This document shows positions 10,001 to 21,730 of a DNA stretch of 64,000 nt, piece after piece. A model generated the notes under the pieces. That model had not been told where the DNA came from. It worked only from the letters and a program-made list of their open reading frames with translations, and searched no databases. Each line of letters starts with the position of its first letter. Positions within the stretch are counted from its first letter, which is position 1. The stretch comes from Nelumbo lutea (lineage: Eukaryota; Streptophyta; Magnoliopsida; Proteales; Nelumbonaceae), in NCBI GenBank assembly GCA_022828595.1, contig JAKGHH010000002.1, positions 87,884,076 to 87,948,075 on the forward strand, given 5' to 3'. Position numbers and translations under genes: made by a program.

Positions 10001-12952
10001 AATACTATGAAGAATGAAAAGGACTTATCAAAAGTGGTTTTTTGTTAGATAATGTAAAGGATGAGAATTAATAAAAGAAAAAGAAGGAGAAAGTCCCCTT
10101 CTAGTATAAACTCACATTTGAAACTACACCACCATACTCTATTTTCCCATTTTTCCCTACAAAGCTTTCATTCCACCTCACCAATTAAAATGTTGATACT
10201 TGAAAAGAAAAATCTCCCTCGTCACCTTTCGCTTCTTTTCAACTCTCTTTCTTCCTTAATGTGATGCTCAATATCCTCCAAGGGTGGGTGCTGAAAGGAT
10301 AATGTTTTTTTTTTTCCTCACTTCTGATTTCATGATTCTTTTCTTTCTTTTATCCATCTTTGTTTTGGATTTTTCATCTGCTTGGTGTTTTCTCTGGTTT
10401 TGATTTTTTTATTATTACAAGTTTAAGAGAGAGAGAGAGGGAGGGAGAGAGATTGCTCCCCCAATTTTAAGACTTCAACAGTACAAGTGAGGAACATGAC
10501 CCTCCTCCTCTCTTAGCATTAGGAGAAAGAGCCATACTTTTTTATGTTGCTAGTACTTTGAGAACACCAGTGGGATACGGTTAGGGTTTTGACTTATCTG
10601 TTGAGTGGTGTGTTAGCACCTCTAGTGTAATACATAGAAAAAAAAGGAAAAAGCCCACTAAGGGTAATAGTGAGAGAGTGGGTCGTGAGTTGTAGGAGGG
10701 AGTTGTTTGAAATTTATTTTTGAGGGGGGACTATTTATCAAAACGGAAAAATATGTTTAGAAAAGAAAACCTAATTTTTTTAGCTAATGCAAGTTTTCAT
10801 TCTTCTTTCCTCTTTTCGAACTTAGGTGAAGACAATAAATCATTGGAGAATCAAGGTGGAGGTTTATCTCAATGACGTTTTTGGCACCAAATCATTCTTT
10901 AGTTAAGTCTTTTCTTTCTTGAATTTTCGTTTTTCATTTTCTTGTGTATTAAACTTAAAGTTAGGATTTTTGTAAGATGATTGTTTTCCGACCACTCTCC
11001 AAAAAGGAAAGTAGTTCTAATAGAGACCTCTTGAAATTAGGAGCCCAATGAATCCAACTTTGTGTCTTTTGGATTTATGGAAGGAAAGCTAGGTTGAATT
11101 TTAGATTGAAACACAATGGACGTAGGCTTCCACAAAACCAGCATTATGACAATGGTTTTGACTAAATTTTGGTTCTAAATTATAGTTCTTGATGAGATAT
11201 TTGAAATGGTACCTATAACTATTTATTTGGGATTTTGTACTAAAAGTTATGAATTTTTAAAGATGGTATCCTAAATATGTTAAATTTGGGAATCTGAGAA
11301 ACTTTAGCAACCAACTGGTTTTAGACCACCAGAAAGGGGTTATTCGATGATCTCTTTGGCCGGTAGTAAGGTTTAAAATGTAGTAGGCCATGAAACCTTC
11401 ATGACAATATGTCCAACTTGTGAAATGAACATTTGAGCCAGAAGTTATGAGTCTCAAAAGTTGGGTCCATGAACATAATAAATCTAGAAATTCTAGGAAT
11501 GTTGGTTGACAACCCAAATTAGTGTAAATCCATCATGTTATGATATTTCTGAATGAGACACGATTATAAGCTATAATATGTTGTGATAAGTTTATGTTCG
11601 AAGAATAAATTTCTATTTTAGGTGGTTGGAGTGTATGTTACAGATGCCAAAATTTGGTCATGTGAACATTTAAGCCAAAAATTGAAAATCTGAGTTTCTC
11701 AAAACCTAACCTAGTAAATTATTGGAGGTTTACGTAGACTGATACAATAAGTTTGTAGTTTTCATGCCACAAGTTTATCAATAATATAAGTTTTGAAATT
11801 GGTTGTGACAATTATCCATTGATTTATATGATTTTAGAGATATCATAACTCACTTATATTGGTAGTTTGGACTTAGTGTGTTAAGCGAGTGATTTTTCAT
11901 CTTCCAGTATTTTTTTCTTTTCTTTCTTTTTATCATTTATCAATTAAATGGACAAATGAATTATTGGCCATATATGTATGTATTTGTTTGTGTTTATTTA
12001 AATTAGGATCCAAGAATGTGAATATTATGAATTCAGAATATAAATGAAAATTTTATTTTTGTTACTATCGGGATACACAAAATTTGGCACCTTGTTATTC
12101 CTTAAAAGAATGAATATTTTTTTTTGAACTATTATTCTTTATTGAGCTACATTATAATTTTTTATATTAAAAACATTTTATGAGACTTGTGTGTGGATTT
12201 ATGTATTTGTTATATTCTAATAATATATGAGTATGTTCTAGACCCTGCCATTGGGGATAAATATGATGATATCTTGGATTAGTCCATTTTGAATTTGGGC
12301 CCTCACCACAAGGCATATATGTGGTCCCTTATCAATGGGGTGATAGTGGTTGTAATCTACACTTGTGAAATTGCTATGTGACTCTAAATTTTAATTCGAC
12401 TATATCGACATCAGTCCACAACATGTGTTCCATCCAGTTGTTCCTATGATTTTGTAAATTGTTGAAAAGTTTGATATTTTTTCGAATAGGTGAATTTTCT
12501 TCTCTAAGACAAATTAAGTTTGTTTGAAATTTATCTTGTGAATAATATGGGGACTTTATGAGTTATTTATTGTTAATAGTATTATTGTTATTCTTTCACA
12601 TGCTTAGTCTAACTAGGGAGATGAAATTAAGTTTTTTATTAGAATTTTGAACTTTGAGTGTAAACAAGCCTTACATGCTAGTAAACATGTGGCGTTGTCC
12701 CATGCCTAACCTTGGTTGGGAGTGTGTCATCTAGTGTGTGAGAGTGGCTGTAGTAGTGATTCAAGAGATGCAAGTGGTCTCAAGTGAAAATTATCACAAT
12801 GGTCAAAGGTTATAGTGGTGGTGAGAAATGACTAAGGGGAAGAATGAAGAAATAGAGAGAGAAAGAAAGAGATGAACAAGCAAGGGAAAGAACAGAAAAT
12901 AGGGCATATTAAAGAAAAGTATTTTTTTTTTAAGTCTAGACCACCTGTTAAG
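10001..12952. other. AT-rich intergenic DNA, possibly a decayed gypsy LTR
   Basis: No gene is recognised. A purine microsatellite (AGAGAGAGAGAGGGAGG) lies near 10426-10452. From about 10900 to 12740 the sequence has the long, AT-rich, non-coding character of a chromovirus-type LTR, ending in the phrase GGTTGGGAGTGTGTCA near 12730, but without a matching start or target duplication. The longest open stretch (11257-11517, minus) has no recognisable features. Confidence 0.3.
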
Positions 12953-13380
12953 TACGGGTGGAAATGAATTGAGCTTTTTACAAACTATTCAAGATCGGCT
13001 CATGAAAAGCTCGATTCAATAAGGTCTAAACTGAGCTTCGAGCTAAGCTTAAGCCTAATGAAGTTTGGCTCGTGAGGCCCGTAAGCCTAATTGAGCTTAT
13101 ATATACACATACATATAAATACATACATACACATATCAATAAATAATTTTTATTATATTCATAGTATTATATTTAATTTTTTATATGTATATTTTTTATT
13201 TTTTTTATAGGAAGTTTGGCTCACATTTGAGTTCAAGCCAAGCCAAACTCGAATATATGAACTTTTGAGCTAAGTTGAATTCGAGCTCAACTCCCTAGCT
13301 TGAACTAACTTGAGCCCCATGAGTTTTTGATGAACTGAATTGGAATAACTAGATATTTGGCTCATCTTGGCTCGAATTTT
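12953..13380. repeat. GAGCTC-rich dispersed repeat, MITE-like
   Basis: A segment starting at GGGTGGAAATGA and carrying repeated GGCTC, GAGCTTCGAGCTAAGC and TTCGAGCTCAA phrases on both sides of an AT-rich core with TATATACACATACATA. This composition is common among plant non-autonomous DNA elements. Inverted complementarity between the halves is only partial and I could not fix target duplications. Confidence 0.4.
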
Positions 13381-13639
13381 GTTATTTTTCAAATTAAGGG
13401 AGTAAGTATGGTGTGGATAATTTGTCTTAGTAGGTACAAAGATTTTTTTTGACCAAGGGTCCAAAGGATGTAAGCTCATAATTTATGTTATGGATCTACT
13501 TTTATGTTTTTTTTCCTTTTAAAATCAAAGTGATGATCATTCTCAATTTTTATTCTTTCCCTTCATTTTTCACACACATCATTCATATTTAACTAGTAAA
13601 AGTGTACACACGTTGCACGTGGCAATATCGAATAATGAT

Positions 13640-13983
13640 GATGATGATAATAGTCAGCAGCCAAACGACCTTATTGGTTGAACCATTAACATATTTAATC
13701 AGGAAAATGGATTATGATTAAGACATTAATTCATCTTTTTCTTTGTATTTAAGTCATTTCCATCTTTACTAACAATAATTCTTACTTTTCAAGCATATTT
13801 TTGTTTAATATGAAGAATATATAATATCAATGCATGTTCAAAATTTTCTATAAATTTTATAAAAAAATTCTATATTTTTATTTTTTATTTTTTAATTTAT
13901 GATTTAATAAAAATTACTTATTTACCGAGAGGAAATGCAATTCCAATATATTGTTTGAATACTGGTTTTTAATATTATGATCA

Positions 13984-14025
<42 letters not shown>

Positions 14026-14686
14026 TTTATGTATAATATATATGTTATTTATATTGCATTTTTGTAAACTTCTTATATGATGAAAATAGTTGAAAAGATA
14101 CTTATATTTTTTTTCTTTATTTCAATTATTACATTTTCTTTTCATTTTAATAATTTATTATTTTATAAATTAAATCAGATTGTATCAGATTCAGATATCC
14201 AACATCTTGATCAGATTAAGATTCGAATCAATATTTATGAGATTCGATCAAATCTTCGAATTCAATCGAATTCGAATATACCCTGATTCAAATTCAATCC
14301 AATCTTTTTGCATCCCTACCAAATCATTTGCCTATAATGACCTAGATAATTAAATCATTGAACCATTTGACATGGTTAGTGGGGCCATGTGTTAAACACT
14401 AATGCTCTTTATTTTTTATTCCCATTTCTATCACTAATGAAAATAATTCTCATTAATCACACTTTTTCTTATAAGATGAATACATAATATTATAGAACGT
14501 ACCCAAAGTTATCTACAAATTTCTATCTTTTTTCAGAATTTTATGTATTTTATTATTTAATAATAGCATCATGTGTTGATCAATTTGACATGGATAGTTG
14601 AACCACTAACCGAACACTTGGATGGAAAAACCATATTTTCTTTTTCGGTTGATTTTAAATCATGTATTACATTTTTATCATCAATA
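13640..14686. repeat. Left part of a diverged tandem repeat array
   Basis: AT-rich DNA with recurring phrases of the type GACATGGATAGTTGAACCACTAACC followed by CTTGGATGGAAAA (copies near 13670, 14360 and 14575). The segment 13620-13930 matches 20060-20370 on the far side of the LTR array, so the array landed inside a pre-existing repetitive tract. An (AT)n run lies at 13992-14023, and a right end of the hAT MITE family (TTTGCATCCCTACC) near 14310. Confidence 0.6.
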
Positions 14687-14691
14687 AATGT

Positions 14692-15829
14692 TGATGAGGG
14701 CGGATTTGGCCCTCCAATGATATTGTGACATATGGCACCTAAGAACAACTAGGTGACACCTAGAACCACTTTGGAAACAACTTGCCTTAGCCAAATTAAT
14801 GGTGTCCCACCTGGCGGCCCGGGCGCGGCCTGGTATAGGTGTGGCCTGGCACAGGCGTGGCCTAGCACAAGCACGAGCTGGCAGCCTGGCACAGGCGCGA
14901 CCTGGCGGCCTGGCCCTGGCGCGACCTGGCGGCCTGGCCCTGGCGTGAGCTGGCAGCCTGGCACAGGCACAAGCTGGCAGCCTAGCACTTGCACGAGCTA
15001 GCAGCCTGGCACAAGCACGAGCTAGAAGCCTGGCACAGGCACGACCTAGCGGCCTGGCCCAGGCGTGACCTGGCAACTTGGCATAGGCGCCGACCTGGCG
15101 ACCTGTGAGGCGTGCCCACCGACAAATTCGGCATGCATATCCCAATACTCCCATGATCCTTGGAAGTTGGCCCACGTGCCGAATGATCTGGATGGTGGTC
15201 AACGTGCATGGTAGTTACCTCCAGAAATATCGAACCACTTAGACGACCTCATAGAAATCTCGGATATGGTGCATGAAGCCCACACCAAACAATGCCTATA
15301 TAAAGGCACCAACCCTAGGGCAAGGGAGGAAGGGAGCAAGTAAGCAAGTAAGCATATTTGATCTCTCATAATTTATGATTTTTAGCTCACAGTCTACTAT
15401 GAGAGTACTGACTTTAGCAGCGGAGCGACCTTGCCGGGTTAGCCACCCCGGGTCCTCTAACATTTTGTTCCTTGTAGGTCTCTAAAGAGCAAGGAAGCTC
15501 ATCAATCTAGCTCGTTACCAGACAACTCGGCACCTGGTCAGCTCGGCAGCTATACACAGGCAGCTCGCCGCAAGCAGTTCGCCATAGGCTGCTCGCCACA
15601 GGCAGTTCGCCACCAGGGAGCTCACCACTAGACAGTTCACCACTAGGGAGCTCACCACCAAGCAATTCGCCACTAGGTAGCTCGCCACCAGACAACTCGC
15701 CACTAAAGAGCTCCACTTCATCCTCCGAGTCATAGGCCACTTGGGAGCATACATCACTGACAAGGTACTTAGCCAAAAAATTTGATACATCACGAAAAAA
15801 TTGATATGTGGCCAAGAACGGTTACATCA
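14692..15829 (+). repeat. LTR 1 of the array
   Basis: 1138 bp, from TGATGAGGGCGGATTTGGCC to GGTTACATCA. TATA box TATATAAA at 15297-15304 in the context GCCTATATAAAGG. Two internal minisatellites: about 14810-15110 upstream of the TATA box (unit near 24 bp, GAGCTGGCAGCCTGGCACAG) and about 15520-15715 downstream (unit near 15 or 30 bp, CACCAGGCAGTTCGC). Confidence 0.85.
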
Positions 15830-15831
15830 TG

Positions 15832-15849
15832 TGGCGCCGTCTATGGGAA
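15832..15849 (+). other. Primer-binding site of the array element
   Basis: TGGCGCCGTCTATGGGAA, two bases after the end of LTR 1. This form is usual in Tat-lineage elements; its first nine bases match the 3' end of plant tRNA-Asp, but the exact primer tRNA is not certain. Confidence 0.7.
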
Positions 15850-16810
15850 ACACTACAAAAAGCTAAGTTCTCCTCTAAAAAGCTAAGTCCTCTTATTCCA
15901 GAAGGCTAAGTCCTCATTTCTTAGAAACTAAAAGCCCTCGCTTTATACTTTCCATTTTTTATGAACTCAAAGACTATGCAGGGAGCTAATAGACTAAGAA
16001 GCTCTACCAACATTACTTTCAATTCAGATAAAACCTCATCAGTCCTTTTTGTGAGGTCCCCTCTACAAAGATGAGCTCTTCATGGCTTCCGTGGGAGTTG
16101 GCGGCCAACAAACTACATGGGCGCCCTTCCTGATCGAGCCTTCCAAGGCTCCCGTGTTTGCTGGCGACCCAAAGTTAGTATTGCTGCTCCCGAAGGTCGA
16201 GCTCCTAGTAGCTTCTTGTAGGAGTGGGTGGTCGGCATTACGAGGCTGGTGCAGCACAATCATAGCTCTAAGGCGCCCATCTGGTGGCCAGCGTGTGGCT
16301 TGGTGACCTGCGCGCAACTTGGCGGTCTGGCAGCCTGGCACATGTGCCAACCTAGTGTGACCTGGCGCGGGTGCCAACCTAGCGGCCTAGCCAAGCATGA
16401 ACTAACAAACTGATAAGAGGCTTCCTTGTCACAAGACCCAGTCGCCTCTTCGGCATGGGCAAAGTCAAGGAGAGTGGACTACGATTTGCACCTAGAGCCT
16501 AAGGGCTAAAATATCACATAAGACCCAGTCTCCTCTTCGGCATGGGAAAAATCAAATAGCAAGGAGAGTGGACTATGAGTCGCTCCCAGAGCCTAAGGGC
16601 CAAAATACCGAACTAGCGAAGAGCTCCTCACCATATAAGACCCAGTTGCCTCTTTGGCATTAGCAAAATCAAGGAGTAGACTGCGAATCACTCCCGGAGC
16701 CTAAGGAATTGAATCGACGCTTACGATCTCATCGAATTATTCATTCTGAGCCAAAAGGAGAAATCTACTCCCTTCGCCGAGTTACTTTCGGCTCAGGAGT
16801 GGAGGACAAA
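15850..16810 (+). other. Internal region 1, non-coding
   Basis: About 960 bases without retroviral domains. A 74-codon open stretch at 16082-16306 (MASVGVGGQQTTWAPF...) is conserved in degraded form in internal region 2, but I cannot link it to gag. Near the 3' end three copies of AGACCCAGTCGCCTCTTCGG start at 16434, 16521 and 16638, each with a GGAGAGTGGACTAYGA-type tail and AGAGCCTAAGG. The region ends in the polypurine tract CAGGAGTGGAGGACAAA. Confidence 0.65.
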
Positions 16811-17953
16811 TGATGAGGGTAGATTTGGCTCTCTAATGATATTGTGACACATGGAACCTAAGAACAACTCGGTGACACCAGAACCGCTTTGGAAACAACT
16901 TGCCTTAGACAAATTGATGGTGTCCCACCTGGCAGCCTGGGCGTGGCCTGGTACAAGCGTAGCCTGGCACAGGCACGAGCTGGCAGCTTGGCACAAGTGC
17001 GACCTGGTGGCCTGGCCTTGGTGCGAGCTGGCAGCCTAGCCCTGGCGCGAGCTGGCAGCTAGCACTTGCACGAGCTGGCAGCCTAGCACAGGCACGAGCT
17101 GGCAGCCAGGCACTTGCACGAGTTGGTAGCCTGGCACAGGCACGAGCTGGCAGCCTGGCACAAGCACGACCTAGTGGCCTGGCCCAGGCGCGACCTAGCG
17201 GCCTGCAATAGGCGCCGACCTGGAAACCTGCGATGTGTGCTCACCGACAAATTCGGCAAGCATATCCCAATGCTCCCACGATCTTTGGAAGTTGGCCCAC
17301 GTGATGAACGATCCAAATGGTGGTCAACGTGCATGGCTGCTACCTCTAGGAATCTCAAACCACTTAGACGACCTCGCAAAAATCTCGGATATGGTGCGTG
17401 AATCCCGCACCAACAATGCCTCTGTAAAGGCACCAAACCCAAGGGCAAGGGAGGAAGGGAACAAGTAAGCAAGTAAGCATATTCTAGCTCTCATACTTTA
17501 TGATTTTTAGCTCATAGTCTACTATGAGAGTACTGACTTAAGCATCGGAACGACCTCGCCGGGTTAGCCACCCCAGGTCCTCTGACATTTGGTTCCTTGC
17601 AGGTCTCTAAAGAGCAAGGAAGCTCGTCAATCTAGCTCGTTACCAGGCAGCTCGACACCTGGTCAGCTCGGCAGCTCGCCACAACTAGCTCACCACAGGC
17701 AGCTCGCCACAAGCAGTGCGCCATAGGCAACTCGCCACCAGGGAGCTCACCACCAGGTAGTTCACCACCAGGGAGCTCACCACTAGGCAGTTCGACACTA
17801 GGTAGCTCGCCACCAGATAGCTCGCCACTAGGGAGCTCCACTTCAGCCTCTGAGTCACAGAACACTTGGGAGCATACGTCACTGATGAGGTACTTAGCCA
17901 AAAAGTTTGATACATCACGAAAAAATTGATACGTGACCAGGAACAATTACATC
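16811..17953 (+). repeat. LTR 2 (middle) of the array
   Basis: Starts TGATGAGGGTAGATTTGG. Both minisatellites are present (about 16925-17235 and 17640-17840). The TATA box equivalent at 17419-17427 reads CCTCTGTAAA, so it is lost. The right end runs directly from TTACATC into TATGGGAAACG: 13 bases that in LTR 1 cover the LTR end and most of the primer-binding site are missing. Confidence 0.85.
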
Positions 17954-18925
17954 TATGGGAAACGCTACTAAAAGCTAAGTTCTCCTCCTCTAAAAAGCTA
18001 AGTCCTCTTCTTCCAGAAAACTAATTCCTCATTTCTTAGAAATTAAAAGATCTCGCTTTATACTTTCCATTTTTTATGAACTCAAAGACTATGCAGGGAG
18101 CTAACAGAATAAGAAGCTCTACCAACTTTACATTCAATTCAGATAAAACCTCATCAGTCCTCTTCATGAGGTCCCCTCTACAAAGATGAGCTCTATGTGG
18201 CTTTCATGGGAGTTGGCGGCCAACAGACTACATGGGCGCCCCTGCTGGTCGAGCCTTTCAAGGCTCCCATGTGAGCTGGCATCACAAAGTTAGTAGTGAT
18301 GCCCCCGAAGGTCGAGCTCCTAATAACTTCTTGTAGGAGTGGGTAACCAGCATTATGAGGCTGATGCAGCACAATCATAGCTCTAAAGCGCCCACCCGAC
18401 AGCCAGCACGCAGCCAAGCGACCTGCGCGCAGCCTGGCGGCTTGGCAGCTTGGCACATGCACCGACCTGGCGCAACCTGGTATGGGCGCCAACCTAGCGG
18501 CCTGGCCAGGCGCGAACTGACAAACTGATAAGAGGCTTCCTCGTCACAAGACCCAGTCGCCTCTTCGGAATAGGCAAAGTCAAGGAGAGTGGACTATGAG
18601 TCGCACCCAGAGCCTAAGGGCTAAAATATCACATAAGACCCAGTCGCCTCTTCGGCATGGGCAAAATCAAATACCAAGGAGAGTGGACTACGAGTCGCTC
18701 CTAGAGCCTAAGGGCCAAAATACCGAACTAGCAAAGAGCTCCTCACGATATAAGACCCAATCGCCTCTTCAGCATGGGCAAAATCAACAAGTGGACTGTG
18801 AGTCTCTCCCAGAGCCTAAGGAATTGAATCGACGCTTACGAGCTCATCGAATTATTCATTCTGGGCCAAAAGGAGAAATCTACTCCCTTCGCCGAGTTAC
18901 TTTCGGCTCGGGAGTGGGGGGCAAA
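17954..18925 (+). other. Internal region 2, non-coding
   Basis: Collinear with internal region 1 (same TATGGGAAACRCTAC start, same TTTCATGGGAGTTGGCGGCC block, same three-copy AGACCCAGTCGCCTC repeat at about 18549, 18636 and 18753). It ends in the polypurine tract GGGAGTGGGGGGCAAA. It lacks most of the primer-binding site. Confidence 0.7.
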
Positions 18926-20039
18926 TGATGAGGGCAGATTTGGCCCTCCAATGATATTGTGACACATGGCACCTAAGAACAACTAGGTGACACCTGGAAC
19001 CACTTTGGAAACAACTTGCCTTAGCCAAATTGATGGTGTCCACCTGGTGGCCCGGGCATGGCTTGCTACAGGCGTGGCCTAGCATAGGCAGGAGCTGGCA
19101 GCCTGGCACAAGCGCGACCTAGCGGCTTGGCCCTGGTGCGAGCTGGCAGCCCGGCCCAGGCGCCGACCTGGCAGCCTGGCACAAGCGCGACCTGGCGGCT
19201 AGGCACAGGCACCGACCTAGCGACCTACGAGGCGTGCTCACCGACAAATTCGGCGTGCATATCCCAATACTCCCACGATCCTTGGAAGTTGACCCACGTG
19301 TCAAACGATCCGAGTGGTGGTTAACGTGCATGGTGGTTACCTCTAGGAATCTCGAACCACTTACAAAGCTCGTAGAAATCTCGGATATGGTGCGTGAAGC
19401 CCATGCCAAACAATGCCTATATAAAGGCACCAACCCCAAGGGCAAGGGAGAAAGGGAGCAAGAAAGCAAGTAAGCATATTCTAGCTCTCATACTTTATGA
19501 CTTTTAGCTCGCAGTCTACTATGAGAGTATTAACTTAAGCATTGGAGTGACCTCGCCGGGTTAGCCACCCTGGGTCCTCTGACATTTGGTTCCTTGTTGG
19601 TCTCTAAAGAGCAAGGAAGCTCGTCAATCTAGCTCGTTGCTAGGAATCTCGTCACCTGGTCAGCTCGACAGCTCTCCACAGTCAACTCACCACAGGCAGC
19701 TCGCCACAGGTAGCTCGCCACAAGCAATTCATCATAGGCAACTCACCACAGGCAGTTCGCCACCAGGGAGCTCACCACCAGGCAGTTCACCCCCAGGCAA
19801 TTCACCACAAGGGATCTCACCACCAGGTAGTTCACCACCAGGCAATTCACCACCAGGGAACTCACCACCAGGCAATTCGCCACTAGGTAGCTTGCCACTA
19901 GACAGCTCGCCACTAGGGAGCTCCACTTCAGCCTCTGAGTCACAGGCCACTTGGGAGCATATGTCACTGATGAGGTACTTAGCCAAAAAATTTGATACAT
20001 CATGAAAAAATTGATACGTGATCGGGAACGGTTACTTCA
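18926..20039 (+). repeat. LTR 3 of the array
   Basis: 1114 bp, TGATGAGGGCAGATTTGGCC to GGTTACTTCA, followed by the AATGT duplication. TATA box TATATAAA at 19418-19425. Upstream minisatellite about 19040-19235 (shorter than in LTR 1 and 2), downstream minisatellite about 19650-19920 (longer, many CACCACCAGG units). The differing copy numbers show independent expansion in each LTR. Confidence 0.85.
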
Positions 20040-20044
20040 AATGT

Positions 20045-21730
20045 AATTCTTATTTTTGCACTTGGTAGTATCAAGTGATGATGATGATAATAATCAGTAA
20101 CCGAAGGACCTTATTGGTTGAACCATTAACCTATTTAACTAGGAAAATTGACAATGATTAAGACATCAATTCATTTTTTCATTGTATTTTAGCCATTTCT
20201 CTCTTTACTAAGAATAATTCTCATTTTTGCAAGCATATTTTTGTTTAATATGATGAATATATAATATTAATGTATGTTCAACTTTTTTTTTATAAAATTT
20301 ATAAAAAAATTTATATTTTATTTTTTATTATTTAATTTATGAGATAATAAAAATTACTTATTTACCGAGAGGAAATGTCCCAATATATTGCTTGAACATT
20401 GGTGTTTAATATTGTGGTCAAATCAATTATTTATATATATAGTATATGTATTATTTATATATAATATATATTATTTATTATTTATTTATAAATATGTTAT
20501 CTATATTGCATTTTTGTAAGTTTTTTATATAATGGAAATAGTTGAAAAAATACTTTTTTTTGTTTATTTTTTATTTTAACTGTTTTATTCAGATTCGAAT
20601 CAATATTTATGAGATCTGACCAAATCTTTCGATTTGATCTGATCCTATCTGATCTGCTTGCATCCCTACCAAACCACTTGCCTACGATAACTAGCTAATT
20701 AAATTATTGAACCATTTGACATGGTTAGTCGGGTCATGTGTTAGACATTAGTGCTACTTTTTTATCCTAACTTTTATGTATGTATGTATGTATGTATGTA
20801 TGTATGTATGTATGTGTGTGTGTGTATTTATTTATTTAATATGTGTTAGTTATGACATCATAGATTAACCCATTCGACCTGGATAGATCATTGACCTACC
20901 TACCATCTAGATATGGAAATAGTTTCATTTTCAAGATGGTTTTAAATTTTTCATTTCATTCATATAATTAATAAAATAATTATTATTTATCATACTTATT
21001 TTTGTTTATATTATTAGTATATAATATTATAGATGTGCCCAAAATTGTTTCATTTTTTTATTATATTTTAAAAAATTTATTTTTAATTGTACATCATGGG
21101 TTAACCTATTTGACTTGAAAGGTCGAACCACTAACCCACCCTAGATAGGAAGATGGTTTAACTTTCGGTCGGTTTTAAGTTGTATATTTGATGTCCATTA
21201 TAATAAAATTATGTCTATTCTATTATAGTTGTTTTTTAATATACAAATATAAAATAATAGAAATGTGCCCAATTTTTTTACAAAATTTTATTTTTCTATA
21301 TTTTTTATATTTTTTTATTTATAAATTTGTATTATTTATTTATGACATTATGAAAGTATCCATTTGATCCAAATGGTTGAAGTACTTGCCCACGACTTAG
21401 ATGGAAAGTATGATTTCATTTCTAGGTTTATTTTGAAAATATAAAAAATTGCATTCTATTAATAATTATTGTGTATGGATTTATTAGTTAAATTTAATGA
21501 TGATAAACAAAAGTACTTTTATATTTCTAAATTTGTGTTATTTATTTATGACATCATGAAATTATCCATTTGACCCAAATGGTTGAACTACTTACCCACC
21601 ACCTAGATGAAAAATATAATTTTATTTCTATGTTTATTTTAAAATAAAACTTCATTCTATTAATAATTATTGTGTATGGATTTATTAGTGGAATTTAATG
21701 ATGATAAACAAAAGTATAAATATTAGATTC
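20045..21730. repeat. Right part of the diverged tandem repeat array
   Basis: Continues the tract seen before 14686. Phrases such as TATGACATCATGAAATTATCC + CATTTGACCCAAATGGTTGA + CCCACCACCTAGATG recur near 20705, 20855, 21095, 21350 and 21549. The last two copies are a clear direct repeat with a period near 200 bp; earlier copies are more diverged and more widely spaced. A (GTAT)n microsatellite lies at 20777-20814. Confidence 0.6.

Larger units (their letters stand above)
14692..20039 (+). mobile_element. Tandem LTR array of a non-autonomous Tat-like element
   Basis: Three LTRs alternate with two short internal regions: LTR 14692-15829, internal 15830-16810, LTR 16811-17953, internal 17954-18925, LTR 18926-20039. 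The array is flanked by one pair of 5-bp duplications AATGT (14687-14691 and 20040-20044); no such pair brackets the middle LTR. The unit repeats about every 2.1 kb. No gag or pol is encoded. A single insertion followed by unequal recombination between LTRs of sister copies explains this best. Confidence 0.88.

Noticed and set aside
14681..15209. Cys/Arg/Gly-rich open frames on both strands in the LTRs (also 17083-17472, 19119-19469)
   Set aside because: They are translations of the 24-bp minisatellite; frames are open because the unit is a multiple of three and rich in GC. No start context or conservation beyond the repeat.
15507..15815. Repetitive GELPGGELP-type frames (also 17632-17946, 19586-20005)
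   Set aside because: They are translations of the second LTR minisatellite. They look like low-complexity secreted proteins but vary freely in copy number between the three LTRs.
16434..16790. Regular repeats as a CRISPR-like array
   Set aside because: Three long imperfect repeats inside a plant retroelement; spacing and setting do not fit, and the genome is eukaryotic.
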